Assembly: GCF_902459465.1 (NCBI RefSeq)
Contig: NC_047063.1
Span: 12,833,343 to 12,897,342, forward strand
Source of the DNA: Asterias rubens
Taxonomy: Eukaryota > Echinodermata > Asteroidea > Forcipulatida > Asteriidae
Reading direction: 5' to 3'
DNA: 64,000 bases
Each line of letters starts with the position of its first letter. The first letter of the stretch is position 1. Positions 46,184 to 57,745 of the stretch are shown here, in pieces. The notes under the pieces were generated by a model. The model saw only the letters and a program-made list of their open reading frames with translations. It had not been told where the DNA came from and ran no database searches. Position numbers and translations under genes: made by a program.

Positions 46184-46578
46184 TTTTGCAATAAGATGGT
46201 TAGCAACATTTTGTTCATGCTTACTAGCTGCATTTTGCAATAAGATGGTTAGCAACATTTTGTTCGTGCTTACTAGCTGCATTTTGCAATAAGATGGTTA
46301 GCAACATTTTGTTCGTGCTTACTAGCTGCATTTTGCAATAAGATGGTTAGCAACATTTTGTTTGTGCTTACTAGCTGCATTTTGCAATAAGATGGTTAGC
46401 AACATTTTGTTTGTGCTTACTAGCTGCATGTTGCAATAAGATGGTTAGCAACATTTTGTTTGTGCTTACTAGCTGCATGTTGCAATAAGATGGTTAGCAA
46501 CATTTTGTTTGTGCTTACTAGCTGCATTTTGCAATAAGATGGTTAGCAACATTTTGTTTGTGCTTACTAGCTGCATGT
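46184..46578 (+). repeat. 49-bp satellite, about 8 units
   Basis: Unit ATTTTGCAATAAGATGGTTA GCAACATTTTGTTCGTGCTT ACTAGCTGC. Units vary at C/T (TTCGTG or TTTGTG) and T/G (ATTTTGC or ATGTTGC), letting the amplification order be traced. Confidence 0.92.
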
Positions 46579-47027
46579 TGTGCCCGTTATAAGCAGTTCT
46601 AGGAAATTTGAAATTGTAATAATTTTTAGGAACTGTGAATAGTAACATACAGAGCAAGAAGGTTCACATCTAGAATGCAAAACACTTGATAAAAAGCATA
46701 AGTTCCTAAAACAAATTGCTAAAGTTTGCAACATATGTATTTATTGTTTTATTTAGCCTGCTGAAAAATTAAACATGGTCAACTTTGTCAAAACCCCTTT
46801 GTAAACTAAATATTTGGGTGTACATGCCATTTTGTCTTCTCTGAGCCTCACTTTGATTACACTGGGCAATACAAAATGGCCGCCAGGGTTCATCTTTAAA
46901 TTTGTTATTTTCTATACGTAGCCAAGCCAGTAAGAGCAATTAGTTTCTTATTAATTCTCGAAAGCCCGAATGTAAAATATGTTTATGTATTTCATATCAA
47001 ATACTGTGAACTACCTAACTAGTACTG

Positions 47028-49709
47028 TGAACTTACAGCCATGGCTATGTATTTGGCTGTTGCTATGGCTTCTTCATGTGTTGCTGCAAGTACATGTTGT
47101 CATGGCGATCAAGCCACATCCACAGTCACTACCTTAGTAACGGCCTTAGATTAGTATTTACTCAATTTGCTTTTCTTGACCCCATCAAACTCCAATCGTA
47201 TTGTACGATGCAGCTCTGTATTCTGGCATCAGTTGGTTTGATTAAAATTGGCATGCCCTGCCTCATGCCAAGCAGTGTTTGTTCATCGTGGAAAACAAAA
47301 CTCATTAAAATTCAAGTACAATACTCATTGGATTTTGATGGTCAGTGTATTAATATGTGCGCATTTATGAAGTGTGTTTTGGGGACAATATTTAAATGCT
47401 AGTTACCACTTTGCTCAGAAATGTTTGAAATCATGGCAAGAAAAGCTCAGGATTAGTCATTTAATTGTGGAACAAGCTTATGTCAAATAACTTATTTTTA
47501 TGCCGGTAGAAAACCTGACAATCTTATGACAAAATTGTGTTAATTTTCAACTATCTAAGTTTTTTAAGAAATAAATTCCATTTTGTAGGATTGAATCAAA
47601 GTTATTCTCTGCTAAAAATTATCGTATTCAAAGAAGTGTGGGAAAAGTGTACTTGAGCGCAAAAAAGACAAATACATGTTTTATTGAAATGCACGTATTA
47701 GTGAAATGCGCGTAGAACGGGGCCCAATTTTCATAGAGCTGCTTAAATAGAAAATATATAGCTTAGCATAACTTTGTTGGCCACTTTGTGTGCTTAAGCA
47801 TGCAGCTCTATGAAATTTGGCCTCGACTCTGTTGCGATGTCAACACAAAACACAGCAATGATCACATCACCAGGGCTCGGTTTCACAAAGAGCTTAAGAT
47901 AATAAGTTGAGTCTGAGTTACTTGGCAACGTGTGCTGCCACAGTATACAAATCACCATGGTGATATTGACAACTTGTCTTTACGTGAATCTTGGTGTTTT
48001 TGTGAAACCGAACTCTGTACTCCTCACCCTCACCCTGCACTAACAAAACACTTTAACTTTAACCTATAGCACTAATACCCTAACAAATATCACTCACAAT
48101 TTAACATTTACCTATTAACACCTCACCCTCACAGCACCAACCACTATGCCGCTCGTGATTTGAATCAAATAGTAAAGCGTCATTTTATAAAAACATGCAT
48201 TTTGTCTATGCGCACGCAAGTACAACTTTGTGGTTGGGCGGAAGATGAATAAATACTATCATTTATTTGTAGGACTTATTCATCTTTAATTTACTTGAAT
48301 ATGATAAAGCCTGTAAGTTTAGGCATATGTAAATAAGCAAAGAAGTTTGCATTCTTTGTATTTATTTAGTTTTTTATTATTGCAATTTTTTTAATACAGT
48401 GTGATGTACAATGTACATGTCAAATATTTTGTTTAATTATGTGAGAAGCCAAGGTGCGAAATAAGATCAACAGTAACATGCAAACTATTGTGTATAGTGT
48501 TAATTATTGTAATTAATATATTATGTGGTTTATTTTGGGGTTAAGTAGAGAAATACTAAAACGATGATAAAGTGACATGGGAATAATTTGGTATAACAAA
48601 AAAAATTGAAATAATTTCTGTTATAGTTTAATTGATTTTAAAGACATACATAATTATTACATTAGAGCCACAAGAGGTAAACACTTACAAAATCTAAATT
48701 AAAACCTAATTTAAAATTGTGTGTTTACTTTTTAATAAGATTAGTGAAGTATGTCACCATGTGGCATGTGTGCATTAGCCATCACTAATGATACTGTTAT
48801 TTATTAAATGAAAAGGTACCAGACTATATTTTTGTCTTTTAGTCTTGGCTTGGTTTAGTGCCTGTTATTTGGTAATGGCTATGGCTTGACTCAACATTTG
48901 TCACTGAAGCCAACAGCCACAGTCGTAGCATTAGCCGCTTGATTAAGACTCGGCCTCATTGATTGAATAGAAGACTAGAACCATGGCCGCTCCGTTTGGA
49001 TAAAGATCAGGGCCCAATTTCATAAAGCATGTAAGCACAAAAACTTGCTAATAAGCTCGTCAGCAAAGTATTGCTTGACAGAGATGGGTTACCGATCAAA
49101 ATTTCATCGAGTTTACATTGTTGTGCCCCACTCGGATTTTGCTAAGCAAACAAATTGTCAAGCACTTCTGCTTAACAGCTTTATGAAATTGGGCCATGAA
49201 CAAAGTTAGATGCAATAACAATGGCATATCTCAATGTGATTTTAACTTGTTAAATGCAAGTAATGTTTGTTTTAAAGTTTTGCTGCATGATGGAGCTATT
49301 TCATCCGCAAACTTGCATAATAGTATCACCCCGACATGCTTGTGCAAACTGTATGCTATACATGCAGTTAGCAAAATGGTGATTTATGACTAGCTATAAA
49401 TTACTGATACATTTTGTGAAATATTTTGCAATAAGATGGTTAGCAACATTTTGTTCGTGCTTACTAGCTGCATTTTGCAATAAGATGGTTAGCAACATTT
49501 TGTTCGTGCTTACTAGCTGCATTTTGCAATAAGATGGTTAGCAACATTTTGTTTGTGCTTACTAGCTGCATTTTGCAATAAGATGGTTAGCAACATTTTG
49601 AGCCAGTAAGAGCAATTAGTTTCTTATTAATTCTCGAAAGCCCGAATGTAAAACACGTTTATGTATTTCATATCAAATACTGTGAACTACCTAACTAGTA
49701 GCCGGACAA
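47028..49709 (+). repeat. 3.2-kb tandem segmental duplication, copy 2 (shortened)
   Basis: Matches copy 1 with few substitutions and small indels from GAACTTACAGCCATGGCTAT through the satellite, then skips about 350 bp and ends in the same GAACTACCTAACTAGTA. It includes copies of the GCTTAAGCA elements at 47720-47826 and 49010-49195. Confidence 0.9.
49424..49600 (+). repeat. 49-bp satellite, about 3.6 units
   Basis: Same unit as 46184-46578. The array is cut off within a unit (AACATTTTG) and joined directly to GAGCCAGTAAGAGCAATTAG. Confidence 0.92.
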
Positions 49710-50142
49710 CTTTTGGATAATTAATTATTTAATAAATATGTTTGTTTTTAATTGTCTTTCGTCGGTCACTTTAAATCTTTCATAACCTTGAATTTATCAT
49801 CTGGTCGGAGCTTAATGACTGAGGACAACTGTGATTTGATTCCCCCTTTTTTTGAAGTTCATGCCATCAGTTAATGCCGTTTATATTGTGTGGTGTTTTT
49901 TTTTGCCCGTTCTATGTGTATGATGATAAATAAATAATAATATTCAAAACAGAAGTTCTTTGTTGTGATGTTATAAGATTACAAATCGCAGTTTTCTGAT
50001 CCCCAAGCAAACTCAATTTGTGTTTTTAGAATTGGGTAAAGAACGGGCCTTACAGTAAGCGGATTACATACTGTTATTCATTATGTAAAACTGTCTACGT
50101 CACCAGCGGAGAATTATATAAATTACGCAAACAAAAAATGTT

Positions 50143-50333
50143 TTAAAGGCACTGGACACTATATAAAAAGATTAAAAATATTAAAAGATTTCAGGCCTTT
50201 AAGTCATCTGAAAGCACACAAGTTTTGTCCCCCAAAAGGTGTATTTTCTTCCATTAATCTCTTGCAACTTCGATGAACAATAATTGAGCCCATATAATAA
50301 TGATATTTGACAATTACCAAAGGTGTCCAGTCC
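50143..50333 (+). repeat. TTAAAGG-family MITE, internal deletion
   Basis: Starts TTTTAAAGGCACTGGACACT and ends TTACCAAAGGTGTCCAGT. About half of the interior is missing. Confidence 0.7.
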
Positions 50334-51040
50334 CAGATTTCAAGTCGGATCAATACCAAATATTGAGGCATGTCTCCAAATAAACTTAAGTGGGAACATT
50401 TTCTTCGTTTCAAAATTTATCTCGTCTCATCACATCGAATGCCAAACAAATAATCCTAACAAAAATCCAGCAGCACTAGTTTGGTAATCACTCTTAAAAT
50501 AGCAATTAAAACCTTAAAGCCTGCATCAGCATCGTTCGATATAGAGCATTTTGAGAAACACTTCACTTCGAAATATGTTTTTTTTTATCTTTTTTATATT
50601 TTATTTTAAGTTTATAAAGATCACAGTTTTTATGCCCCCAGAATTTGAGTCCGAGACACTTCTTGGATTGTGTATTTTATAAAAGGTATAAGTTTGATAA
50701 CAACTCTTAAAATTAAAAGAGACAATAAAACCTTTGGCTCAAGCCTAAATCAGCAGCGTTTAATAGTATAAAGCACTTTGAGAAACATCGAAGTGGTCAT
50801 GTAAAAAGATAGCAGTTTTTATGCCCCAGAGGTTGAATCCTGGAAGCGTTACCGCGAAACCCTTTTCAGAATGCATATTCATCAAGGAATCATTAAGGGA
50901 TTAGTCTTCCATGTGCGGGTCATAATTTGCTCCGGATTTCGCCAAAATCTGAAAAACAGCTCACCTTTTGAACAGAAATTTTCATAGGATGAGTATTGCT
51001 GATGTTGGTCTTGCTTTGTACATCTATATTTTTTACAGGA

Positions 51041-51426
51041 TTAAAGACAGTGGACACTATTAGTAGTTGTTAAAGACCAGTCTTCTCACTTGGTGTATCC
51101 CAACATATACATAAAATAACAAACCTGTGAAAATTTGAGCTCAATCGGTCGTCGAAGTTGCGAGATAATAATGAAAGAAAAAACACCCTTGTCACACGAC
51201 GTTGTGTGCGTTTAGATGCTTGATTTCGAGACCTCAAATTCTAAACTTGAGGTCTCGAAATCAAATTCATGGAAAATTACTTCTGTCTCGAAAACTACGT
51301 CACTTAAGAGGGAGCCTTTTCTCACAAAGTTTTATACTGTCAACCTCTCCCCATTACTCGTTACCAAGTGAGGTTTTATGCTGATAATTATTTTGAGTAA
51401 TTTCCAGTAGTGTCCACTGCCTTTAA
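51041..51426 (-). repeat. TTAAAGG-family MITE, near full-length, reverse orientation
   Basis: TTAAAGACAGTGGACACTAT at the left, AGTGTCCACTGCCTTTAA at the right; the central inverted pair (CCTCAAATTCTAAACTTGAGG) is intact. Interior order is the reverse complement of 9769-10157. Confidence 0.85.
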
Positions 51427-51696
51427 GACAAATGAAACGGTTTCAAAAACCAAAGTTACACTTTGCATTTAATTTGCTTTAGGGGCCTCGGTGAGGTAGC
51501 TAAACGTCTTAACATCCTCGGTGTTCTAGTTTTCCTTGAGAAAGAATCGATAAATTATTTTGAAGAGATTGTGAAAATAATCTGCCATCCTTGGTGCCAT
51601 TGTTCGATTGTTCCTTCACTGTTGACATTTACTTAAGCTTTAACCTTCTGTCCATTGTATCTTACCAATTATAACTTCGCTTTTAATGCTGAAAGC

Positions 51697-52128
51697 CCCT
51701 GTCAGATGCAATTGTGTCCGCCATGCAATACTGTCCGCTCCAGACTCCCCTGCATATGCAATCGTGTCCGGGGCTATGCAAAAACCGTCCGGTGGACATG
51801 TACATGACTGTACATGTTCGCGCGTAAGCGAGCGTGCATGCACTGCTGAACCTTCGTATATTATGCAGCATGAATATTCACGTATTTTATGATTGCAGCG
51901 AACAACCAGCGGCCGAACATTTCCCATGCCATTCATGACATGCACTTAGCTTGTAAACAAAGGGCGAATGTGTTCCATCGACAGGGGCGTTTAATTTACT
52001 GCAAGGACGGTTTTGCACGGGGGCGGACACAACCGCATTATGACACGATTGCATATGCAAAACCGTCCGGCGGACATTATTGCACCGGATAGTATTGCAT
52101 ATAGAGGACATAATTGCATGCGACACCC
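51697..52128 (-). repeat. GTCCG/ATGCAAT motif-array element, copy 2, inverted
   Basis: Ends CTGTCAGATGCAATTGTGTC and, on the reverse strand, TGTCGCATGCAATTATGTCC. The core (GCGCGTAAGCGAGCGTGCAT, CATGAATATTCACGTATTTT) is the reverse complement of that in 5652-6135. Several motif units of the long array are lost. Confidence 0.75.
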
Positions 52129-53448
52129 CTTTCTCAACATTTTCACAGCATTGTCTCCCACTACTTCTTACTTAAATGATAAACAATATACCTTAAGGGG
52201 GGGGGTATTTAAATTTATAACCCATCTCGTAACTAACCAATGGTACCCGCGTGTAAGGGTCCGTAAATACGTTTGGTAATGAAAATTAATGGCAATAAAA
52301 CTTGCGTGGTGTAAGAAGTCACCACAAAAGCTTTGGATAATATTTCGAAAAATAAAAAATTCACTTCGAAGTACTAACAGTTATGGAAAACAATATCACC
52401 AAATCCGTGTAAAAACACATAGATTTGTAGTCGTATACGACCGTAGGTTTTCTGGAGCGGTAGGGCAGCATCCCTCGCTCTGGCGTAGAAAGACTGCTTC
52501 AAGATAAGTCTCTCCAATTAATCGATGAGGCAAAAAAAAAGTCACCTCAAAAAGCCTGCCATCGATCGGCGGGTAGTGACAACAATTGCGAAATTACTGT
52601 TCATCGTTCGTGAATAAAATCAGTAAAAAACGCACGGTGCTGTAGGCCTACTTCCGCTCGATTCATTCAATGGCTTCGGCTATGACGTCAGAAGCAATTA
52701 TTTAATATTTGGTACTTGTTGAGGACCTGTACCAAATTGAGGTTGGTCTTCTTCCTGTTTATCATTTCGCTGGTTACAGTTTGCATATTAATTGGATAGT
52801 TTGATATGCATGAAATACGGGATACCAGCAAACAACAATGCCACAAGTGGTGTAATAATCAGTGGCTTTATAAATAAATATAACACACACACAATTTTAC
52901 ATGCACACCACACTTACACTTGACCGAAGGAAGAATTTCATCTGAACTGTGACGATGGAGTAACTTATTATAAGAGTGCATCCGACTACAGCTAACGATT
53001 TGAGGTAATTTGTAATTTGTATAGGCATTTAGTGATTGAAATCTGATTATATAAAAGTAATAAAAAATATGGCCTTTTATAAAGCAGTCGTATTCGTCAC
53101 TCAGTGACGCAAGGCGCTTTAACATTTCAGTGTTTTTCTGCGAGGTATGTGGTGCTACGTTTTATACAAGGTGCTGTTAAACAAGGTACTGTGGCGCAAT
53201 GCTGCATCCAATTAAACCAGGAACATTTCCAATGGTCAGACTGAAGACGACCCTTGCTATGCAGTCATCTGTTGATGTGTCTATTTAAATTATTTTCGTT
53301 TAGGAGGGATTGAGGAAGACCAACAAGGAAGGCAAACTATAAGGAAACAAAATCAATAAACAACCATTTACAATGAAAAAAGGCCAATTCGAACTCTTTC
53401 ATAATTATTATTGTTTTCCACCTGATTCTCCCGCCTAGGTTGACTGCA

Positions 53449-56400
53449 ATGGAGGCTACCAGCTGGTGTGCTGTTTCATTCTCAGCAATTGCATTATTTC
53501 TTCTTGGTACGTATGCGATTTTTGTGTTCAATCACCAATAATTAATTTATGCCTTTGTTTGAAAATTCACGTTGAATTCAGTTCAGACAATTATGGTGAA
53601 GGGTGTTTGGAAAAACAACTGAAGGGTTTGGCGCCTGTTGTAGATCATTTTTTTTTTGGCCATGGTATAAACATTTGTGATCAATAATTAACCTTTAGAT
53701 TTTTCAGCTTCATTAGTCATTAAGTTTTTGAGAAAAAAGGGTTCAATTTAGAGCAATGTTTAAAGGAGAAGTGCGCAAATCCGTGTTGTACATGCTGAAA
53801 TAATTTGCGTCTCTCATCGAGAAGAATTTCGTGATTTATTGTCCGTGTTCTCAAAACTGCAGCACTCATCAGCAATTAACATTTTAAGAGGGGCTTTCTA
53901 TCATTACCGTTTAGCCGTGTAAGTTTAATGTACACTGTGTATGTTTTTGTTTTGTGTCGAAAGTACCTAAAACCCTTTATGGTATCGGTGAAACCAATGG
54001 TAAAACAGTCGTGTCAGATGAAAAAAAAAATCTAACAAATACATCCATTGCAATCATCTTGTAAAGCGAAGTGTAAATTAGATTATTTGGGAAACTTTCA
54101 CTACAGCTGCGTGTTCGGTCTCAGCCCGCGTCTGCACCCTAGGCACGGAACCAGATGATTCGTCTGGCGGGAGGGTTCGGTTCGTCCTACCGCCCGGGGA
54201 TCCTTGTTCCTGTACCCGGATCAAGTTGGGTGGTCACAACATGTACGGATCACCGAAGGAGGACGCACTCGTTTACATCGACAACCTACCGAAGGACGCA
54301 GCGGCCCTCGGTCGACTGTTCGGCTGCTCTGACAATAATTCCGGAGATAGTCAAGGTATGTGTATGTTCTATGTTCATTCACGAATGAGCCCCAAAGGGG
54401 CGGTTACAGGGTGGGTGGGGGACGAGCAGTTGCCCAAGTTCATAAAGTTGTGAGACAGAAACAAAAATGCTTGACAATTTGTTTTCCTAGGAAAACCAAC
54501 TGAATAAGAGAAAATTGATTAGGGTAACAACCCTACGATTCAAACGTAATGTTATTTGGGCTGGTAAGCCGTTTCTGTTAAGCAATACTATTCTGTGCTG
54601 AGTGAGTTTTTGTTCTTGCATGCTTTTTGAAATTGGGCCTTGGTAGAATTTGTTTCCCCTCGACATAATATTTATTTTCCCCGCCGAAACAATAAATAAT
54701 TTTCCTTCGATTTGTTATCATACGTTTACCTGAATGATCTTTATTTTCGTCACCTTTAAGGATTTTATTACATTCCATCGAAATCATTCCGTAACTAAGG
54801 TCATGTTCTATCTTCGAAATAATCTAACTGCTACATATTGAGCCCTTTTCATGCTTGAGCATCTAACCAAGATTCCCTTGCGAAAACTTTCCATGTTGTA
54901 AATTGTAAAATTTTCCCCGTGTGGAAGGACAATATTACTGCACTGTCTAAGGTTCCTTTCTAAAACCTTCTCAAATATTGCTATTTTCAGCTTTCTCTGT
55001 CTGACCGCAACTTCGTCTTTCAAATTCACTCCCTAAATTGTAAAGAGTGAAAAGGCACTCTTTGAAGAGCCAGATGAAGGACATCTCTTTTCGCCTGGTC
55101 TTCCACTCTTTTAGATTGAAGTTTGCAGTGATTTTAGTGATTTTTCACTCTGCCCTAAGTTAATACCCCTCTAAAAGAGTGAACTAACCACCACTCTTTT
55201 TAAAGAGCCATTTGAGGGACAACTCGAAATGTAAAGAGTGGTGTTTTCACTCTTTTACATTTTAGAGAGCAAGTCAAATTGTTGTGCACATCATTGTGGT
55301 AAAACGGCGGCGACGGGGATTTGTAAAGTAAAGATCTTCTTTTGGGTGATAAATTATGTTTTAAAATACATTTTTTTTTCTTTAAAATAACAGGCATGTC
55401 ACAGTCCTATGCTGATTGTAATCAAATCCGCAACGCTAGTGGTGTGTACACTCTTAACTTAACCTCTATTCCGGGGCTACAGCAAGCGTACTGTGACATG
55501 GAGACGGCAGAGAGTGGCTTTATTGTAAGTAACACTAGTTCTTCTCCTTTTTGAAACCAAAATTAGAGACACTGGACACCTTTGGTAATTGTCAAAGGTG
55601 TATCGTTTGGTGTATCTTAACATAATTAATTATGCAAACAATAGCGAACCTGTGCAAATTGAACTCAATTGGTTTTGTCGAAGTTCTGAGATAATAATAT
55701 GGAAGAAAAAACACCCTTGTCACACGAAGTTGTGTACTCTCAGATCAATGATTTCGAAAACTACGTTACTTCAGAGGGAACCGTTTCTCACAATGTTGTA
55801 TACTACCAACCTCTCCCCATTACTCGTTACCAAGTGAGGTTTTATGCATACAATTATTTTGAATAATTACCAATAGTGTCCAGTGTCTTTAAGAGTGAAT
55901 AGCACATTCAATTTCTTTTAATGGGGTATCGGGTTAAGTTGGGGTATCGGGCAAGGCGAGACTGAAGAGAAAATATAAATTGATAAACTTAGATGATTAT
56001 CGCGTTAAAGGTACAGAGCAGAGAAATCTTGGACAAGCTATTCACGCTCATAACCCCCTGTACGTTCCAGGTCGTATAGGGGCCATGATATAACCCTTTT
56101 CTTGGTCCAAGGGTCATGACCCGTTTCCAGGTCCGAAAACTACCCCGTTGAAATATGGATTTTAACTCTAACTTTGCGTAATTTTGACCCATTTTCTTGG
56201 TAATAGATTCCAGGCTACACTCGAATCAAGGGGTCAATTCCGACCCGGACATGTTAAAGCCTAAATTAGTATCCGATTTCTATTTTCGTTTAAAGGTTAT
56301 TCAAAGGCGCCGAGATGGCTCAGTTGATTTCAATCGCTCCTGGTCCGAGTACCAAGAAGGATTCGGCGATCTAGAAGGAGAATTCTGGTGGGGGAATGAG

Positions 56401-57314
56401 AAGCTCCGGACCCTCACAGACACGGAGGTTTCGACCTGGGAGTTGGTGGTGGATTTGGAAGCGTTTGACGGGGACGTCGGCCGCGTTCGCTACGGGAACT
56501 TCAGCGTCACCGGAGAACTGTACGATCTTACTGTTGAAGATTTCGACTCTCTAAATGATGAAGGTAATTTCAAACGTTTGCATCCAATTAGTGGCGACTT
56601 CGTGGTTGCTAAAGAGAGAAAAATAGGGTGATTTCAAAAGTTTTCGTTTTTTGACCTGTTTGCCTCTGGAATTTTGACCCGTGAGGAATTTGAAGTAAAA
56701 ACTCAAAGCCATGTCGAGCTACAAAAGGGACAGTTTTATTGGTCTTCCTCAGGACTAATGAGCAATGGACCTGATTTTTCACTCTCGTTTTATTTACTAT
56801 AAAAATTATCAAATTGTAAGGCCCTTCATTTTGCACTTTCGTCAAAACTTTAGCTACGTATTCGATACAAATTTGCATATTATTTTGCGGGAAAAATGCT
56901 CTCACATGAAATGATATTACCACCATCGTTCATGTCTAGTCCAACCGGCTGCACAGTTTAAAACGAATCATACTTCCAAAAACGTTCCCCTTTTTCAAGT
57001 TTCACACCATTTCGTCATTCTTTTTTGTTTATTTGTTAAACCCTTCTATTTTTGTTTAAGGTGACGGCCTCGTTCAGCAACAACTTGCCTTCACAACCAT
57101 AGACGAGGACAACGACAAGTCTAGGCCGAAGAACTGCGCAAGAGAACGCAAAGGCGGCTGGTGGTACACCAAATGCAAAAAAATTGGAAGTAATCTAAAT
57201 GGAAAATATTTTAATGAAACTCAAAGCCACGGTCCTGATGAAGGAGTGCTTTGGAAACCATGGAAAAGCAACTCCCTCAGAGGCTGTCAAATGAAGATAC
57301 GACGCAATAAGTAG
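53449..57314 (+). CDS. Secreted fibrinogen-related protein (FReD), five exons
   Basis: Exons 53449-53506, 54107-54355, 55394-55524, 56296-56563 and 57061-57314; phases match and the sum is 960 nt (319 residues). A likely 5' UTR acceptor (CTCCCGCCTAG) ends ten bases before the ATG. Residues 1-20 are a signal peptide (AVSFSAIALFLLG). Exon 2 (21-102) is a cysteine-containing region with no domain I recognise. Residues about 108-317 form the fibrinogen C-terminal domain: ADCNQI, ASGVYTL, AYCDMET, VIQRRRDGSVDFNRSW, YQEGFGDLEGEFWWGN, the calcium-site DEDNDKS, NCARERKGGWWY, LNGKYF and MKIRR. Such proteins are secreted lectin-like or signalling factors (ficolin, FREP, angiopoietin relatives); binding specificity cannot be read. 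An extra cysteine (RGCQMK) near the C-terminus could link subunits. Confidence 0.93.
54107..54355 (+). CDS. FReD gene exon 2: unrecognised Cys-containing N-terminal domain
   Basis: A phase 1-1 exon of 83 codons, so it could be shuffled as a module. It has five cysteines (AACSV, RVCTL, DPCSC, FGCSD), a beta-like GRVRFVLPPGDP, then ALVYIDNLPKDAAALGRLF. It is not collagen-like and not an evident coiled coil, unlike the N-terminal parts of ficolins or angiopoietins. Function unknown. Confidence 0.8.
55033..55270. repeat. Inverted-repeat element with TAAAGAGTG ends
   Basis: In intron 2 of the FReD gene. AATTGTAAAGAGTGAAAAGG at the left pairs with TTTTCACTCTTTTACATTTT at the right; AAAGAGTG/CACTCTTT words recur inside. 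Confidence 0.7.
55563..55892 (-). repeat. TTAAAGG-family MITE, diverged, reverse orientation
   Basis: In intron 3 of the FReD gene. GACACTGGACACCTTTGGTA at the left, and TTACCAATAGTGTCCAGTGT CTTTAA at the right. The central inverted pair is partly deleted. Confidence 0.8.
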
Positions 57315-57357
57315 TGACAACAATGTATGCTTCGTCTGCTGGCATTGAACATTGTTG

Positions 57358-57521
57358 GTCAAATTTCATTAGACATGTCGTTCAAGCAGAAAATACTGCT
57401 TGACACATTTATTTGCAAAAGAAATAATTAAGTTGGAATTTGGTTACCCGTTTCTGCAAAGCATATACTGTTCTGTGCTTAGCAAGCTTGTGTGCTTACA
57501 GACTTTATGAAATTGGGCCCC
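57358..57521. repeat. GCTTAGCA-type palindromic element
   Basis: Left CAAATTTCATTAGACATG, right ACTTTATGAAATTGGGCCCC, with CTGTGCTTAGCAAGC inside. Diverged relative of 16522-16706. Confidence 0.65.
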
Positions 57522-57591
57522 ATGTGACTTTGATAATTTCTAAAAGAAAACAAAACTGAAAATAATGTGATACATGTACATGAGTGTATGG

Positions 57592-57745
57592 CCCCAATAC
57601 CGTAGAGCTGATTTAAACACAATTGCTTAAACAATTTCTGCTTAGCAAAGAATTTCTGCTGAGCAAACTTAAGATGTAAACCAGTCATAAAGACGAAAAT
57701 TGTGACATGGTACTTTGCCTGGTAACTTTTGTCTCGGCTTAAAAG
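57592..57745. repeat. GCTTAGCA-type palindromic element, right end decayed
   Basis: GGCCCCAATACCGTAGAGCT at the left and TTTCTGCTTAGCAAAG inside; TACTTTGCCTGGTAAC marks the right half. Confidence 0.65.

Larger units (their letters stand above)
43771..47017 (+). repeat. 3.2-kb tandem segmental duplication, copy 1
   Basis: Runs from GAACTTACAGCCATAGCTAT to CTGTGAACTACCTAACTAGT. It contains two GCTTAAGCA-type elements (44459-44564, 45770-45955), a TTTCACAAAG-type element (44635-44748) and the 49-bp satellite. Short frames inside carry indels between copies and lack domains. Confidence 0.9.
49710..53438. other. Intergenic, repeats only
   Basis: Holds a deleted TTAAAGG element (50143-50333), diverged pieces of the same family (50470-50800), a near-complete copy (51041-51426) and the GTCCG/ATGCAAT element (51697-52128). 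From 52130 to the secreted-protein gene nothing was recognised. Confidence 0.5.

Noticed and set aside
56311-56340. tRNA A-box-like GATGGCTCAGTTG
   Set aside because: It lies inside FReD exon 4 and encodes conserved domain residues (DGSVDF); no tRNA fold follows.
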